From assembly GCA_033063855.1 (NCBI GenBank), contig CP093830.1, forward strand, positions 21,204,854 to 21,268,853: a DNA stretch of 64,000 bases, written 5' to 3'. Source of the stretch: Smittia aterrima (lineage: Eukaryota > Arthropoda > Insecta > Diptera > Chironomidae). The notes below the pieces were generated by a model. It had not been told where the DNA came from. It made no database searches and was given only the letters and a program-made list of their open reading frames with translations. Shown here piece after piece: positions 49,376 to 60,700 of this stretch. Each line of letters begins with the position of its first letter. The stretch's first letter is position 1. The translations under genes and the position numbers were made by a program.

Positions 49376-52300
49376 TTATGCCATCATGTCAATATCACTG
49401 ATGAGCGAGTCTGAGTCGGAGTGAAGAATAGAATCGACGCTTCCGTTGTTGCGATTTGATTGCTGCTGCATCGTCATGAGCTCGTAATTGCTGATAATTG
49501 GATCGATCGACGACATGTCAACTGTCGATTGCTGCTGCTGTTGCTGATGGTGATGGTTGTTATTTGTCGAAGCTGAGAGCATCGGATCGTGTGTGAGGTG
49601 ATCGAGGTTGAGTAATGTCATTGCTTGTTGAGTGATGTTGCTGTTCAATTGAATTAGCAACGAGTCTCCTTCCTCCATGAAATTTTCGACACGATGCAAA
49701 GCTTGGACATCGCTAATGACGTCGGGCATTCGCTGAGGAATTAATTTGTCAGCAAAGTCGAACGAGGATTATCGAAGATATCTCACCTTGCTCATATCAT
49801 TTGCGTATTCGTTTTGATGTTGGTGAGACGAAGACGCTCCAGATGAAGCAAAAGAAGTCCAACTTCCATTTGAAGCTGATTGATCCATTGCTTCTCTTCT
49901 TGATTGCAATTCCAACTCCTGTAAAGGACGAGCAGGTAAATTAAAATTCCTTCAGTGACATTTAGAGAAAACTTACTTGAACTTTCATCATCAGTCTCTT
50001 GTTCTGCTGCTCCATCTCCTTCTGCTTAAGCTCAGCTCTTCTCAGTCTATTGATCTCGTGCTTCAGACATTTGATGTAATCCACAGATGACTTGAGAATT
50101 GTTCCTTTGTTAGGTCGAACGTCACGAACGAGCTCGTAATATGCTTCGTTGTTCTTAGGCAAAAGTGTGCCCAGTTCCTTGATGCGATCGTTGATGTTGA
50201 AACGTCTTCTTCTTTCAACTAAAAAAAAAGGTTCGAGTTATCAAAAATTTAGAAATAGATGCATTCAATATTGAACTCACTCATATTGTGATTATCTTTC
50301 TTTTGACGATCTCTGGCTTCAGCTTCTGAGAAAACTTGCGGCTCTTCTTTAATTTTTAAGTCGTTCATCGTGTTTGGATCGTACTTCAGAGAATCGGCAT
50401 ACGATTCGCCGTTGAGAATATCGTCGATGTAGTCTTCAGTCTGAAAAGTAAAACAAACATTAAATTGGATTCTTGTCATTCAAGTCACTCGTGGAAAACT
50501 CAAATTTCACAAAAGTCGAGCGTGTGAGAAAATTCAAAAATTCTTTTCGTTTGACTCATCGACTTCACTCAACAATTCGCTGATAAGAACATTTCCAAGC
50601 TTTTACAAACCGGATCACAAATCAATTTCTAAGAAATAACTTCACAAAGTCTTGATCGATAGTCCCACAGATTCAATTCTGACATTGAACTCGATTATCT
50701 CAACTTCGAAAGTGCGAGTGACGTTGAATAATGTTTTTTGCGTAGAACTTCGATGAAGTCAGCTCAGCTTCGCTTGAATCTCATTGCAAGTCTCACAACA
50801 TTGAGCTCAAATGCGCTTTCGATTTCATTTGTCGCTCGCAGCGAGAACATTTATGGATTTAAGTCACACAAATCGATGTCGAATCATTATGCAAAATGAA
50901 ATGGCAAGTGAGCGTCTCATGAATTTTAATCGAAATAATATTTTTGATCGATGAGTGAAACCATTTAAGGGACCCGCATGAAGAAAACAAGTTGCAAGAG
51001 TCAATGAGAGTTCTAATGAGAAATCGAATCTGAATGAACCAACATAATCTTGTCCTTGCCCTTCCGATCAATTAATTGCCCTTTCAGCATTTTCAAAACG
51101 AACAAATTGAAATCAATGAGAAGAGAAAATCTCGAAATGTTCTAACTTCACACGCTTCAATGATTCAACGAAGTTTGAGTCTCAACTTGTGCAACGTTCG
51201 CTGAAGTTTGTTTTTTGTGGGAACCTTGCAAGTTAAAGTTTAACGACTTTGATTGATGGAAGATGACAAGAAATGTCAACGAGAGACAACAAAAAGTTTC
51301 ACAAACCACGAAATGCTCGCGTGGTTTGAAATGCAATTTGTCCGCGGTCAATTACACGAGTTAAGTTAAGTTCTGTTAGAATTATTGTCGCGATTTAATT
51401 TTATTATCAAACGAACCTTCGAGCGACGTTTAATTTTAATTATTTTTGACTTCATTTTGATGTTTCACTTCACTCAGCTCGAGAGATTAAATTCTTCTTT
51501 TTTTGATTGAAATCGTGGAAACTTCCACGTGAAATCTAATTAATTGATTTCCATTTAATTTGTTCAATTATTTCAAGAAAATCACAGAAAATATTTCTCG
51601 CGTTGTTATCATTCGAAGAGCGTAATCCAAACTGATCGTCGTTGATTATTTTCAACTTCAAATCAAACTCAAATGTTGAACGAAAACATTGTCGAGTGTT
51701 TCGTTGTTGATTGTTGAGTTGAAAATACAAACGAAACCTTAATCAATGGACAATGTGGTTTGCCCTTCATCCACGAGTTTATGATTGAAATCTTTTTTTT
51801 TCTTTTGAGATTATCGGGGATCCCCGAACTTCCTTGAGCGGCGGCGTCGAAAAGCGATTAAAATAGTTTTACTGCAAATTTATGTTAACCTGAGTGTCAT
51901 TGTCGTCTTCTCGTTGCTATTTCGACCATCGGCAAAGCTGTCGGAAGCTTTTTTTTAGAAAACTTGTCAATGCAAATGAAGATCGAAAAAAGTCAACAAG
52001 ATTGACGCATCTCAAAATCGAAACTGCACAAAAAATTGGTTAATTGGCCTTCAAGGAGATCGAGTGACGATCTTGATGCGAAAACTTTATCAAAGCGGAG
52101 GATGTTTTGGATGTCAATGAAGAAGACTCAACTCTCGTGTCAGAGATTAATAAATCCGGAGCGAAAGTCACTTCAAGGCGATCGACTTCGATGCAAAATG
52201 CGTTCAATCAATTAAATTCAGAACGAGAAGCGATTTGTCGAGAACAAGATCGAACTGATTGTGTTCGCCACTTAATCGTTTCAATTAAAAGAATTTTTAA

Positions 52301-54188
52301 TCTAAAGAAGAAGCAGAACATCAATCGAAGATAAATTAAAGCTCGTTAACGCAATCGTAGCGAAAGATTCTTCAATGAACGTGAACTGAAGACACGCGAC
52401 TCAGAGACAAGTCACTTGAGATATCTCAAACTTTTCTTGGAATTTCTTATCAGCAAATTCTTGACGACAGAGCTGCCAATAAATCTTCATGACTCAAGCA
52501 AAGTTATTTACTCAAATCTTTTGTTTGGTAACTCACCTCTGATGCACTTGTGATGCTCGTAGCGACTGAACTGAGACCTGGAGACATTGCCGATGAAGCA
52601 ACTTCAGAAGGACTTGCGGTGACGTTGCTGTAGCGTTGTTGGAACATGAAGGGCAAACTATTGTTCGATGCTGGTGGACCTGACGAGTATTCTAAGCTCC
52701 TGTGCTGATGAGTATTGACAAGGTCGCTTGCACTTTGACGGTTTGTGATGTGATTTAAAAGTCTGAAGTTTGTGTTGCTCTTGGACATTGGAGAATTGCA
52801 AGTCGTCGGCGGCTGAGACTTTGATGATGCTGATGGAGCCATTGAACTGTGTTGTGCAACTGGATAAGGAATCAAATTGTGAAGTGATTCTGTTGATTTG
52901 AATGATTCACTCAAGAATTGTTTCACTTGATTCTTCTGCTTCTGAATGACGTGATATCGAGTTGGATTTGCTAGTTTTGTTCGAACCTGCAAAAGTGAAG
53001 AAAACTTTAGAAATCTTTGAAGATTTTAAAGAAAAGTTTGTGGACTCACTTGAAGGATTTGTGGTGGAACATCAACGCCAATACTTTGTAATGGAACTTT
53101 TGATTCTTCGTTCTTCTCTTGCTGCTGCTGTTGCTGCTCGAAAGCTTTTCTTTCAGTTTCTTTGCGCTCGGCTTCTTGAAGCAACTGCTCACGTTGAAGT
53201 TGCTGTTTCAACTGAGTTCGCGATGTCGGCGTTAGCGTTTTAAAAGTTGGACTGAAGATCGAGCCGGAAACGAAGGAAAACGAGAATTGACGAATTAGTC
53301 TTCGTGTGAATGTTTACAAAAAAAAAAAGCAAAAAAACTCTTCAAGACTGTCGAGCATTTATGCAAAATTTGTCTCAAAATGAAACAAGAGCGAAACTTC
53401 CGAATTAACATTTTCATCAAATCTTTCATCGTCCTTGAGGGACAAATTATGATTTACCGGTCTGCGCTTTGATTTCACGATCAACAAACACGTTTCGATT
53501 GATTTGCAGTGCAAAGAAGAAATTATTACGAAAACATGAAAAGCTTTCGCTGTGAATGAATGATCATCATCATTGACTCTCGACTAACACAATCAAAGAA
53601 GATTTTCCCGAACGAGAAACAAATCATTCGGCTCAAGATATTTTCGACTCGTACGAAAATGTTTGTGAACAGATGATTGAGAAAAGAATTCGAGAAACTA
53701 AAGAAGCCGCACACAAAGTTAAAGTTTTCGTGAACTTACATTTTCGGCGGCAAACCTAAAATCTTTGGACAATCGACAACTTGAGACGACGATTCAATTA
53801 CTTTCTCCATTTCTGATCCATCGACAAGACTTGGATCCATCTCCAGAATCATTTTCAAGTCTTCATCAATTCCAACGTTGACCTTGATCTGCGTCAGTTT
53901 CTTCTCCTGTCGACGTTGCCGACTCGTTGTCGGATTCTCAAAGCTTTGATCGTTTTTCGTTGAGTTTCGATTACAATCATCATCTTCATCGTCGTTGTTG
54001 TTGTTCACACAATCACTGAGCGAGGGACAACTATCCTCGTAGAAGAAAATGCTGTCTGCGTTCATTTCTGTGGCTGAGTTGAATCCACTGTCGCTAAAGT
54101 TCACATTTGCATCAGTTCCGGCTTTTGACATGTTTAGAAACTGGATCGAGTTGATCATGTCGCAGAAAACATCGTCGCTCTGCATCAT
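49376..54188 (-). CDS. Mitf: Mitf/TFEB-family bHLH-leucine-zipper transcription factor, copy 1
   Basis: Seven minus-strand exons: 53740-54188, 53050-53251, 52537-52986, 50281-50440, 49977-50218, 49787-49918 and 49376-49732. They encode 663 residues. MiT/TFE factors bind E-boxes (CACGTG) and control lysosome and autophagy genes. The helix TSRTQLKQQLQREQ (exon 2) corresponds to the Rag-GTPase-binding segment of MITF-A/TFEB. LANPTRYHVIQKQKNQVKQFLSE (exon 3) is the conserved LENPT-YH block. The basic region KKDNHNMIERRRRFNINDRIKELG spans exons 4 and 5, followed by the helix-loop-helix and zipper. Start chosen: the first ATG in exon 1 (MMQSDDVFCDM). The polyglutamine run has six residues, one fewer than copy 2. 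Exon 4 reads TEDYIDDILNGES...SLKYD, differing from copy 2 at three positions, with a further Met/Ile change just before the IERRRR. There is no upstream equivalent of the spacer exon, so only the short isoform is available. Confidence 0.94.
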
Positions 54189-54452
54189 CGTTCGCTCACT
54201 GAATTTCTTTTGATCAAACAAATATTTCGAACGAACGTCACGAGCTTCTCATCGTTGTTTTGATAAAGAAAACACAATAAAACAATTAAATTCAATCAAC
54301 TCTTCTTTGATTGATATTGTTACTGTCCAGGCGCACGATACTCGCTAATTGAATCGACTCTCAACAAACATAAATTCACACATCGATCAAGATGAACGTC
54401 GACGACGATTGTTGTCGTCGAGAGAAGAAAATCTCAGAGAAATTTCCGTTGA

Positions 54453-54460
54453 TGACGTCG
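54453..54460. promoter_or_regulatory. CRE-like octamer upstream of Mitf copy 1
   Basis: TGACGTCG, one base from the CRE consensus, about 265 bp upstream of the copy 1 ATG. The same octamer sits at the mirrored place in copy 2. Because the arms are almost identical, its conservation is not independent evidence of function. Confidence 0.25.
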
Positions 54461-54895
54461 TCGATCCACGAGTCACTCGACAAAGCAAAGCTCGAATTCG
54501 AATTGCGCCGAATTATCCAGAGCTTCTTGATTCAACTTTTCTGTTATCACTTTTAGTTTGGACTCGATAAGTTAACGCTCGAGTTTGAGTGGCGTGAGTC
54601 GAACAACGATCCACCAAAGCTCCTAATCTTTGACTTGTGGGTTAATGAATGAAAAAAAAATTAAAATCTTCACGGCCAAAAGGAAACTCTTCGTTTGGCT
54701 TCTGCTCGACTGGCGATTCGCGAAAAAACTGAAACTAAAAATAATTTGCCCAACGCAGACGACGAAAGCCACACATTCATAAGATCATCATCAGCACCGA
54801 ATCTTTATTTATTTTTCCAATTTAAACACGACACAGTCAATAGCGAAGAACACACACGCTTAGCCCTGCCGCTCACTCGCGTCTCTCGGATTTTA

Positions 54896-54942
54896 AGCCT
54901 GTTGATATCTTAGTCGAAAGCAAGAGATAAAAGCTCGTGTTC
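54896..54942 (+). repeat. Junction repeat at the inner edge of the left arm
   Basis: It reads AGCCTGTTGATATCTTAGTC then AAAGCTCGTGTTC after a short gap. A related segment at 56972-57025 has the same orientation on the plus strand, whereas the arms are inverted. This marks the duplication or inversion breakpoints. Confidence 0.75.
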
Positions 54943-55817
54943 GTCCGAGAAACAAAAGTATTCGAAGGCGTTCGAGACGTCACTAAAAACATTTGTTTTT
55001 TCCAGCTGACGAATAAACGAATTGTTTGAATAATTTACTCTCGTCGAATAAACATTGTGAAATAGCTGCGAGATGTACTAGTCTTCGTCTTTCAATTAAC
55101 TTGAAGACACTCACAGTTTCATCTCTTCTCCTTAGGTCCAACTCGTCTCATGCTCTTTAAGATATTTTGTAAGCGTTTCAACGATTCACTTTAATGGAAC
55201 TGTGCACACGTTCGTGTCATCTCGACTTGAATGTTGCCATGCTTGAAACTGTCGAAATGTTTGAGTTTGTGCCAATTATTGGCGAGAATCATGTGATAAT
55301 AGATTCTCAAGGTTTTCCATTGACTCATCGTTTTGTTTCGTACAGACTCTTTACGTTATATCTTCATCTGTAGTTAAGATCAACGCGCCTCCGCAATTTC
55401 ATTACGCAGACAACTCGAGACAGCTTTCGTCGATGACTCTAATTTAAAGAGATAACACAAAACATGAGCCAGAGGAAGAGATTACATTCCGACACGAGTT
55501 GCTTCATTTGATCTACGCACAACTCAACTCGCACTTCCTTTGCAAAGTCCAAAGAATGTTAAACTTACCTTGGTTCAATTAAAAGAATGTGTTTACATGT
55601 GTTTCAGCTTACAACTCGAACTTCAGGTGTGAGCTTAATCGTTAATCATCGAAATATTATTTAACTTCACAGAATTCGATTAACGTTTGATAAAAAGTTT
55701 CATGTCGATGTGGAAGTATTGATGTTTCTCGAAGAATTGATAAGATAATATTTAAGTGTTTGCCAATAAACAAAGTAATGAGAGCCTCGGTCAGTTGAAT
55801 AAAAAGTGTGAACGGAA

Positions 55818-55987
55818 ATGGAGTCGTTTGATTGGGACGATTGTTTGACTGATTTAAATCTCGGCACTCAAAATCTCTTCGATGAGATTCTCTCGGACAT
55901 TTTGGATTTGGATTCACTTGACACTGACCCCGCAGCAAATTATTATGAACCGAAGTCGAGGAACGCCATCAAACCTGCCATTCCACC
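55818..55987 (+). CDS. Mitf: Alternative first exon of Mitf copy 2 (MITF-A-like N-terminus)
   Basis: An ATG-started exon of 56 full codons begins MESFDWDDCLTDLNLGTQN and ends in NYYEPKSRNAIKPAIPP with donor gtgagt, in phase 2. The exon at 58658 opens in the matching phase, giving ...AIPPPTFKTLTPTSRTQL. The acidic start followed by YYEPKS corresponds to the vertebrate MITF-A/exon 1B region, which has a YYELKS motif just before the SRILLRQQL helix. The resulting isoform would be 571 residues and would skip the 449 bp exon at 57725. It lies in the unique spacer and points only toward the right copy. I see no counterpart for the left copy. Confidence 0.8.
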
Positions 55988-56971
55988 GTGAGTTTGTATT
56001 TTTCACTCTTTTTAAGCAAAATAACTTCTAAATGCGATCGTAAAAAATCTTGTTTTATCTGCGAATAAAAAAGTTACAAAGATCTTGGAATTTCCAATGA
56101 TTTGAGGATAAAACAGGAAAAATATTCGCGACAAAATCGCAAAATCTAATTCGATTCAAAATGAATCAACAAGTGAAGTGCTTGAATGAGTTTGAGTTTG
56201 AAATGATAAGAAAACACTTGCGAAAGGATAAGAAACTTCTGCGGTAATGGAAAAGTTTGCAAACTTTTTCTCAATTAACTTTTCTATTTGTTGAGTAAAC
56301 AATTGAAAATTCAAAACGAAATATTTGACAATGACTTTACTTTGTAATGAAATGAACTTTTAAAAGCTTTCTATTGACTTCCCCGTGAAATAAACTTTTC
56401 CATGGAAAAAGTTAATTTGAAATTTCAAAAATCTTATGCAACAAACAAAAAAAAACTTGTTTTAATCTCCACGGAAGCAAAGTCTTCTGCAAATTCCTTC
56501 AAAATTTCATCTCCATAAGGAAATTGCAAAAAACTTTTTTTTAGTTCATTATCATGAACAACTTTATTGCCAAACATCGAACACTTAAGAGTCGTACAAT
56601 GAGTCGAATTCCAAGGAAACATTAATTAACACAACGCAAATCGAGCGAGAGAAGATCGACAAATTCGAAAGTCTTAAGCTACATGCAGAGTCGTGATGAA
56701 TCATTTTTTTTTATTGAGATTCGTAAGTTTGCCAAAACAACTTTTCAACAAATTAACCGGTTAGGCAAAGAGAATGTGTAAATATTTTAACTTCGCTTAC
56801 GACCACAATGCAAATGTTTTTTTTCTTAGGGGAAACCCGAAGCAGCATCTTAAACGTTCATGCATCTTTGTACGAGCGAAAGTGTTTGAAACAATTCGGA
56901 CTTATCAGTTGAATAAACTTTCGTCTCGCACGTTGTTCCTTTGAACTTAATTTCGCATCTCTCAGTGTCTG

Positions 56972-57025
56972 AGCCTGTTTGATATCTTAGTCGATCGAAC
57001 GTGTAAAAGATAAAAGCTCGTGTTC
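56972..57025 (+). repeat. Junction repeat at the inner edge of the right arm
   Basis: It reads AGCCTGTTTGATATCTTAGTC, then an insert, then AGATAAAAGCTCGTGTTC. It is related to 54896-54942 and lies in the same orientation. It carries about seven extra bases in the middle relative to the left segment. Confidence 0.75.
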
Positions 57026-57452
57026 ATTCAATGAGCGAGTGAGCGGCAGGTCTGAGCGTGTGTGTTCTTCGCTATTGACTGTGTCGTGTTTAAATTGGAA
57101 AAATAAATAAAGATTCGGTGCTGATGATGATCTTATGAATGTGTGGCTTTCGTCGTCTGCGTTGGGCAAATTATTTTTAGTTTCAGTTTTTTCGCGAATC
57201 GCCAGTCGAGCAGAAGCCAAACGAAGAGTTTCCTTTTGGCCGTGAAGATTTTAATTTTTTTCATTCATTAACCCACAAGTCAAAGATTAGGAGCTTTGGT
57301 GGATCGTTGTTCGACTCACGCCACTCAAACTCAAGCGTTAACTTATCGAGTCCAAACTAAAAGTGATAACAGAAAAGTTGAATCAAGAAGCTCTGGATAA
57401 TTCGGCGCAATTCGAATTCGAGCTTTGCTTTGTCGAGTGACTCGTGGATCGA

Positions 57453-57460
57453 CGACGTCA
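57453..57460. promoter_or_regulatory. CRE-like octamer upstream of Mitf copy 2
   Basis: CGACGTCA on the plus strand (TGACGTCG on the other), about 265 bp upstream of the copy 2 ATG, mirrored in copy 1. It is a weak candidate. Confidence 0.25.
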
Positions 57461-57724
57461 TCAACGGAAATTTCTCTGAGATTTTCTTCTCTCGACGACA
57501 ACAATCGTCGTCGACGTTCATCTTGATCGATGTGTGAATTTATGTTTGTTGAGAGTCGATTCAATTAGCGAGTATCGTGCGCCTGGACAGTAACAATATC
57601 AATCAAAGAAGAGTTGATTGAATTTAATTGTTTTATTGTGTTTTCTTTATCAAAACAACGATGAGAAGCTCGTGACGTTCGTTCGAAATATTTGTTTGAT
57701 CAAAAGAAATTCAGTGAGCGAACG

Positions 57725-60700
57725 ATGATGCAGAGCGACGATGTTTTCTGCGACATGATCAACTCGATCCAGTTTCTAAACATGTCAAAAGCCGGAACTG
57801 ATGCAAATGTGAACTTTAGCGACAGTGGATTCAACTCAGCCACAGAAATGAACGCAGACAGCATTTTCTTCTACGAGGATAGTTGTCCCTCGCTCAGTGA
57901 TTGTGTGAACAACAACAACGACGATGAAGATGATGATTGTAATCGAAACTCAACGAAAAACGATCAAAGCTTTGAGAATCCGACAACGAGTCGGCAACGT
58001 CGACAGGAGAAGAAACTGACGCAGATCAAGGTCAACGTTGGAATTGACGAAGACTTGAAAATGATTCTGGAGATGGATCCAAGTCTCGTCGATGGATCAG
58101 AAATGGAGAAAGTAATTGAATCGTCGTCTCAAGTTGTTGATTGTCCAAAGATTTTAGGTTTGCCGCCGAAAATGTAAGTTCACGAAAACTTTAAATTTGT
58201 GTGCGGCTTCTTTAGTTTCTCGAATTCTTTTCTCAATCATCTGTTCACAAACATTTTCGTACGAGTCGAAAATATCTTGAGCCGAATGATTTGTTTCTCG
58301 TTCGGGAAAATCTTCTTTGCTTGTGTTAGTCGAGTCAATGATGATGATCATTCATTCACAGCGAAAGCTTTTCATGTTTTCGTAATAATTTCTTCTTTGC
58401 ACTGCAAATCAATCGAAACGTGTTTGTTGATCGTGAAATCAAAGCGCAGACCGGTAAATCATAATTTGTCCTTCAAGGACGATGAAAGATTTGATGAAAA
58501 TGTTAATTCGGAAGCTTCGCTCTTGTTTCATTTTGAGACAAATTTTGCATAAATGCTCGACAGTCTTGAAGAGTTTTTTTGCCTTTTTTTTGTAAACATT
58601 CACACGAAGACTAATTCGTCAATTCTCGTTTTCCTTCGTTTCCGGCTCGATCTTCAGTCCAACTTTTAAAACGCTAACGCCGACATCGCGAACTCAGTTG
58701 AAACAGCAACTTCAACGTGAGCAGTTGCTTCAAGAAGCCGAGCGCAAAGAAACTGAAAGAAAAGCTTTCGAGCAACAACAGCAGCAGCAGCAAGAGAAGA
58801 ACGAAGAATCAAAAGTTCCATTACAAAGTATTGGCGTTGATGTTCCACCACAAATCCTTCAAGTGAGTTCACAAACTTTTCTTTAAAATCTTCAAAGATT
58901 TCTAAAGTTTTCTTCACTTTTGCAGGTTCGAACAAAACTAGCAAATCCAACTCGATATCACGTCATTCAGAAGCAGAAGAATCAAGTGAAACAATTCTTG
59001 AGTGAATCATTCAAATCAACAGAATCACTTCACAATTTGATTCCTTATCCAGTTGCACAACACAGTTCAATGGCTCCATCAGCATCATCAAAGTCTCAGC
59101 CGCCGACGACTTGCAATTCTCCAATGTCCAAGAGCAACACAAACTTCAGACTTTTAAATCACATCACAAACCGTCAAAGTGCAAGCGACCTTGTCAATAC
59201 TCATCAGCACAGGAGCTTAGAATACTCGTCAGGTCCACCAGCATCGAACAATAGTTTGCCCTTCATGTTCCAACAACGCTACAGCAACGTCACCGCAAGT
59301 CCATCAGAAGTTGCTTCATCGGCAATGTCTCCAGGTCTCAGTTCAGTCGCTACGAGCATCACAAGTGCATCAGAGGTGAGTTAACAAACAAAAGATTTGA
59401 GTAAATAACTTTGCTTGAGTCATGAAGATTTATTGGCAGCTCTGTCGTCAAGAATTTGCTGATAAGAAATTCCAAGAAAAGTTTGAGATATCTCAAGTGA
59501 CTTGTCTCTGAGTCGCGTGTCTTCAGTTCACGTTCATTGAAGAATCTTTCGCTACGATTGCGTTAACGAGCTTTAATTTATCTTCGATTGATGTTCTGCT
59601 TCTTCTTTAGATTAAAAATTCTTTTAATTGAAACGATTAAGTGGCGAACACAATCAGTTCGATCTTGTTCTCGACAAATCGCTTCTCGTTCTGAATTTAA
59701 TTGATTGAACGCATTTTGCATCGAAGTCGATCGCCTTGAAGTGACTTTCGCTCCGGATTTATTAATCTCTGACACGAGAGTTGAGTCTTCTTCATTGACA
59801 TCCAAAACATCCTCCGCTTTGATAAAGTTTTCGCATCAAGATCGTCACTCGATCTCCTTGAAGGCCAATTAACCAATTTTTTGTGCAGTTTCGATTTTGA
59901 GATGCGTCAATCTTGTTGACTTTTTTCGATCTTCATTTGCATTGACACGTTTTCTAAAAAAAAAGCTTCCGACAGCTTTGCCGATGGTCGAAATAGCAAC
60001 GAGAAGACGACAATGACACTCAGGTTAACATAAATTTGCAGTAAAACTATTTTAATCGCTTTTCGACGCCGCCGCTCAAGGAAGTTCGGGGATCCCCGAT
60101 AATCTCAAAAGAAAAAAAAAGATTTCAATCATAAACTCGTGGATGAAGGGCAAACCACATTGTCCATTGATTAAGGTTTCGTTTGTATTTTCAACTCAAC
60201 AATCAACAACGAAACACTCGACAATGTTTTCGTTCAACATTTGAGTTTGATTTGAAGTTGAAAATAATCAACGACGATCAGTTTGGATTACGCTCTTCGA
60301 ATGATAACAACGCGAGAAATATTTTCTGTGATTTTCTTGAAATAATTGAACAAATTAAATGGAAATCAATTAATTAGATTTCACGTGGAAGTTTCCACGA
60401 TTTCAATCAAAAAAAGAAGAATTTAATCTCTCGAGCTGAGTGAAGTGAAACATCAAAATGAAGTCAAAAATAATTAAAATTAAACGTCGCTCGAAGGTTC
60501 GTTTGATAATAAAATTAAATCGCGACAATAATTCTAACAGAACTTAACTTAACTCGTGTAATTGACCGCGGACAAATTGCATTTCAAACCACGCGAACAT
60601 TTCGTGGTTTGTGAAACTTTTTGTTGTTGTCTCTCGTTGACATTTCTTGTCATCTTCCATCAATCAAAGTCGTTAAACTTTAACTTGCAAGGTTCCCACA

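Larger units (their letters stand above)
49262..54880. repeat. Inverted repeat, left arm (Mitf duplication)
   Basis: The reverse complement of this arm matches 57036-62657. The match includes the whole Mitf gene on the minus strand, its introns and about 650 bp upstream of its ATG. Most of it appears nearly identical by eye, with differences limited to single bases and small indels. The exceptions are patches at about 50205-50442 and 49919-49976 and the tail below about 49335, where divergence is visibly higher. The outer flank (below 49262) is unrelated to the other side. Confidence 0.93.
54881..57035. other. Unique spacer between the inverted arms
   Basis: About 2.15 kb that is not duplicated apart from short edge segments. 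It holds the extra first exon of Mitf copy 2 (annotated separately) and presumably two divergent promoters. Its edges carry a related segment of about 50 bp in direct orientation, unlike the arms. Apart from the exon I see no gene; the minus-strand frame at 56434-56622 is unsupported. Confidence 0.8.

Noticed and set aside
54349..54570. 73-residue ORF present identically in both arms (mirror at 57343-57564)
   Set aside because: It has only a TTG start, lies antisense in the Mitf upstream region, and is identical in both places simply because the arms are identical. No domain or splice context supports it.
54695..54913. ORF shared by both arm inner edges (mirror 56987-57220)
   Set aside because: Same reasoning. 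The two frames diverge exactly where the arms end, so the shared part reflects duplication and not coding constraint.
56434..56622. 62-residue minus-strand ORF in the spacer between the Mitf copies
   Set aside because: It could be a left-copy first exon by position, but it has no MITF-like motif and no phase-compatible donor was found.
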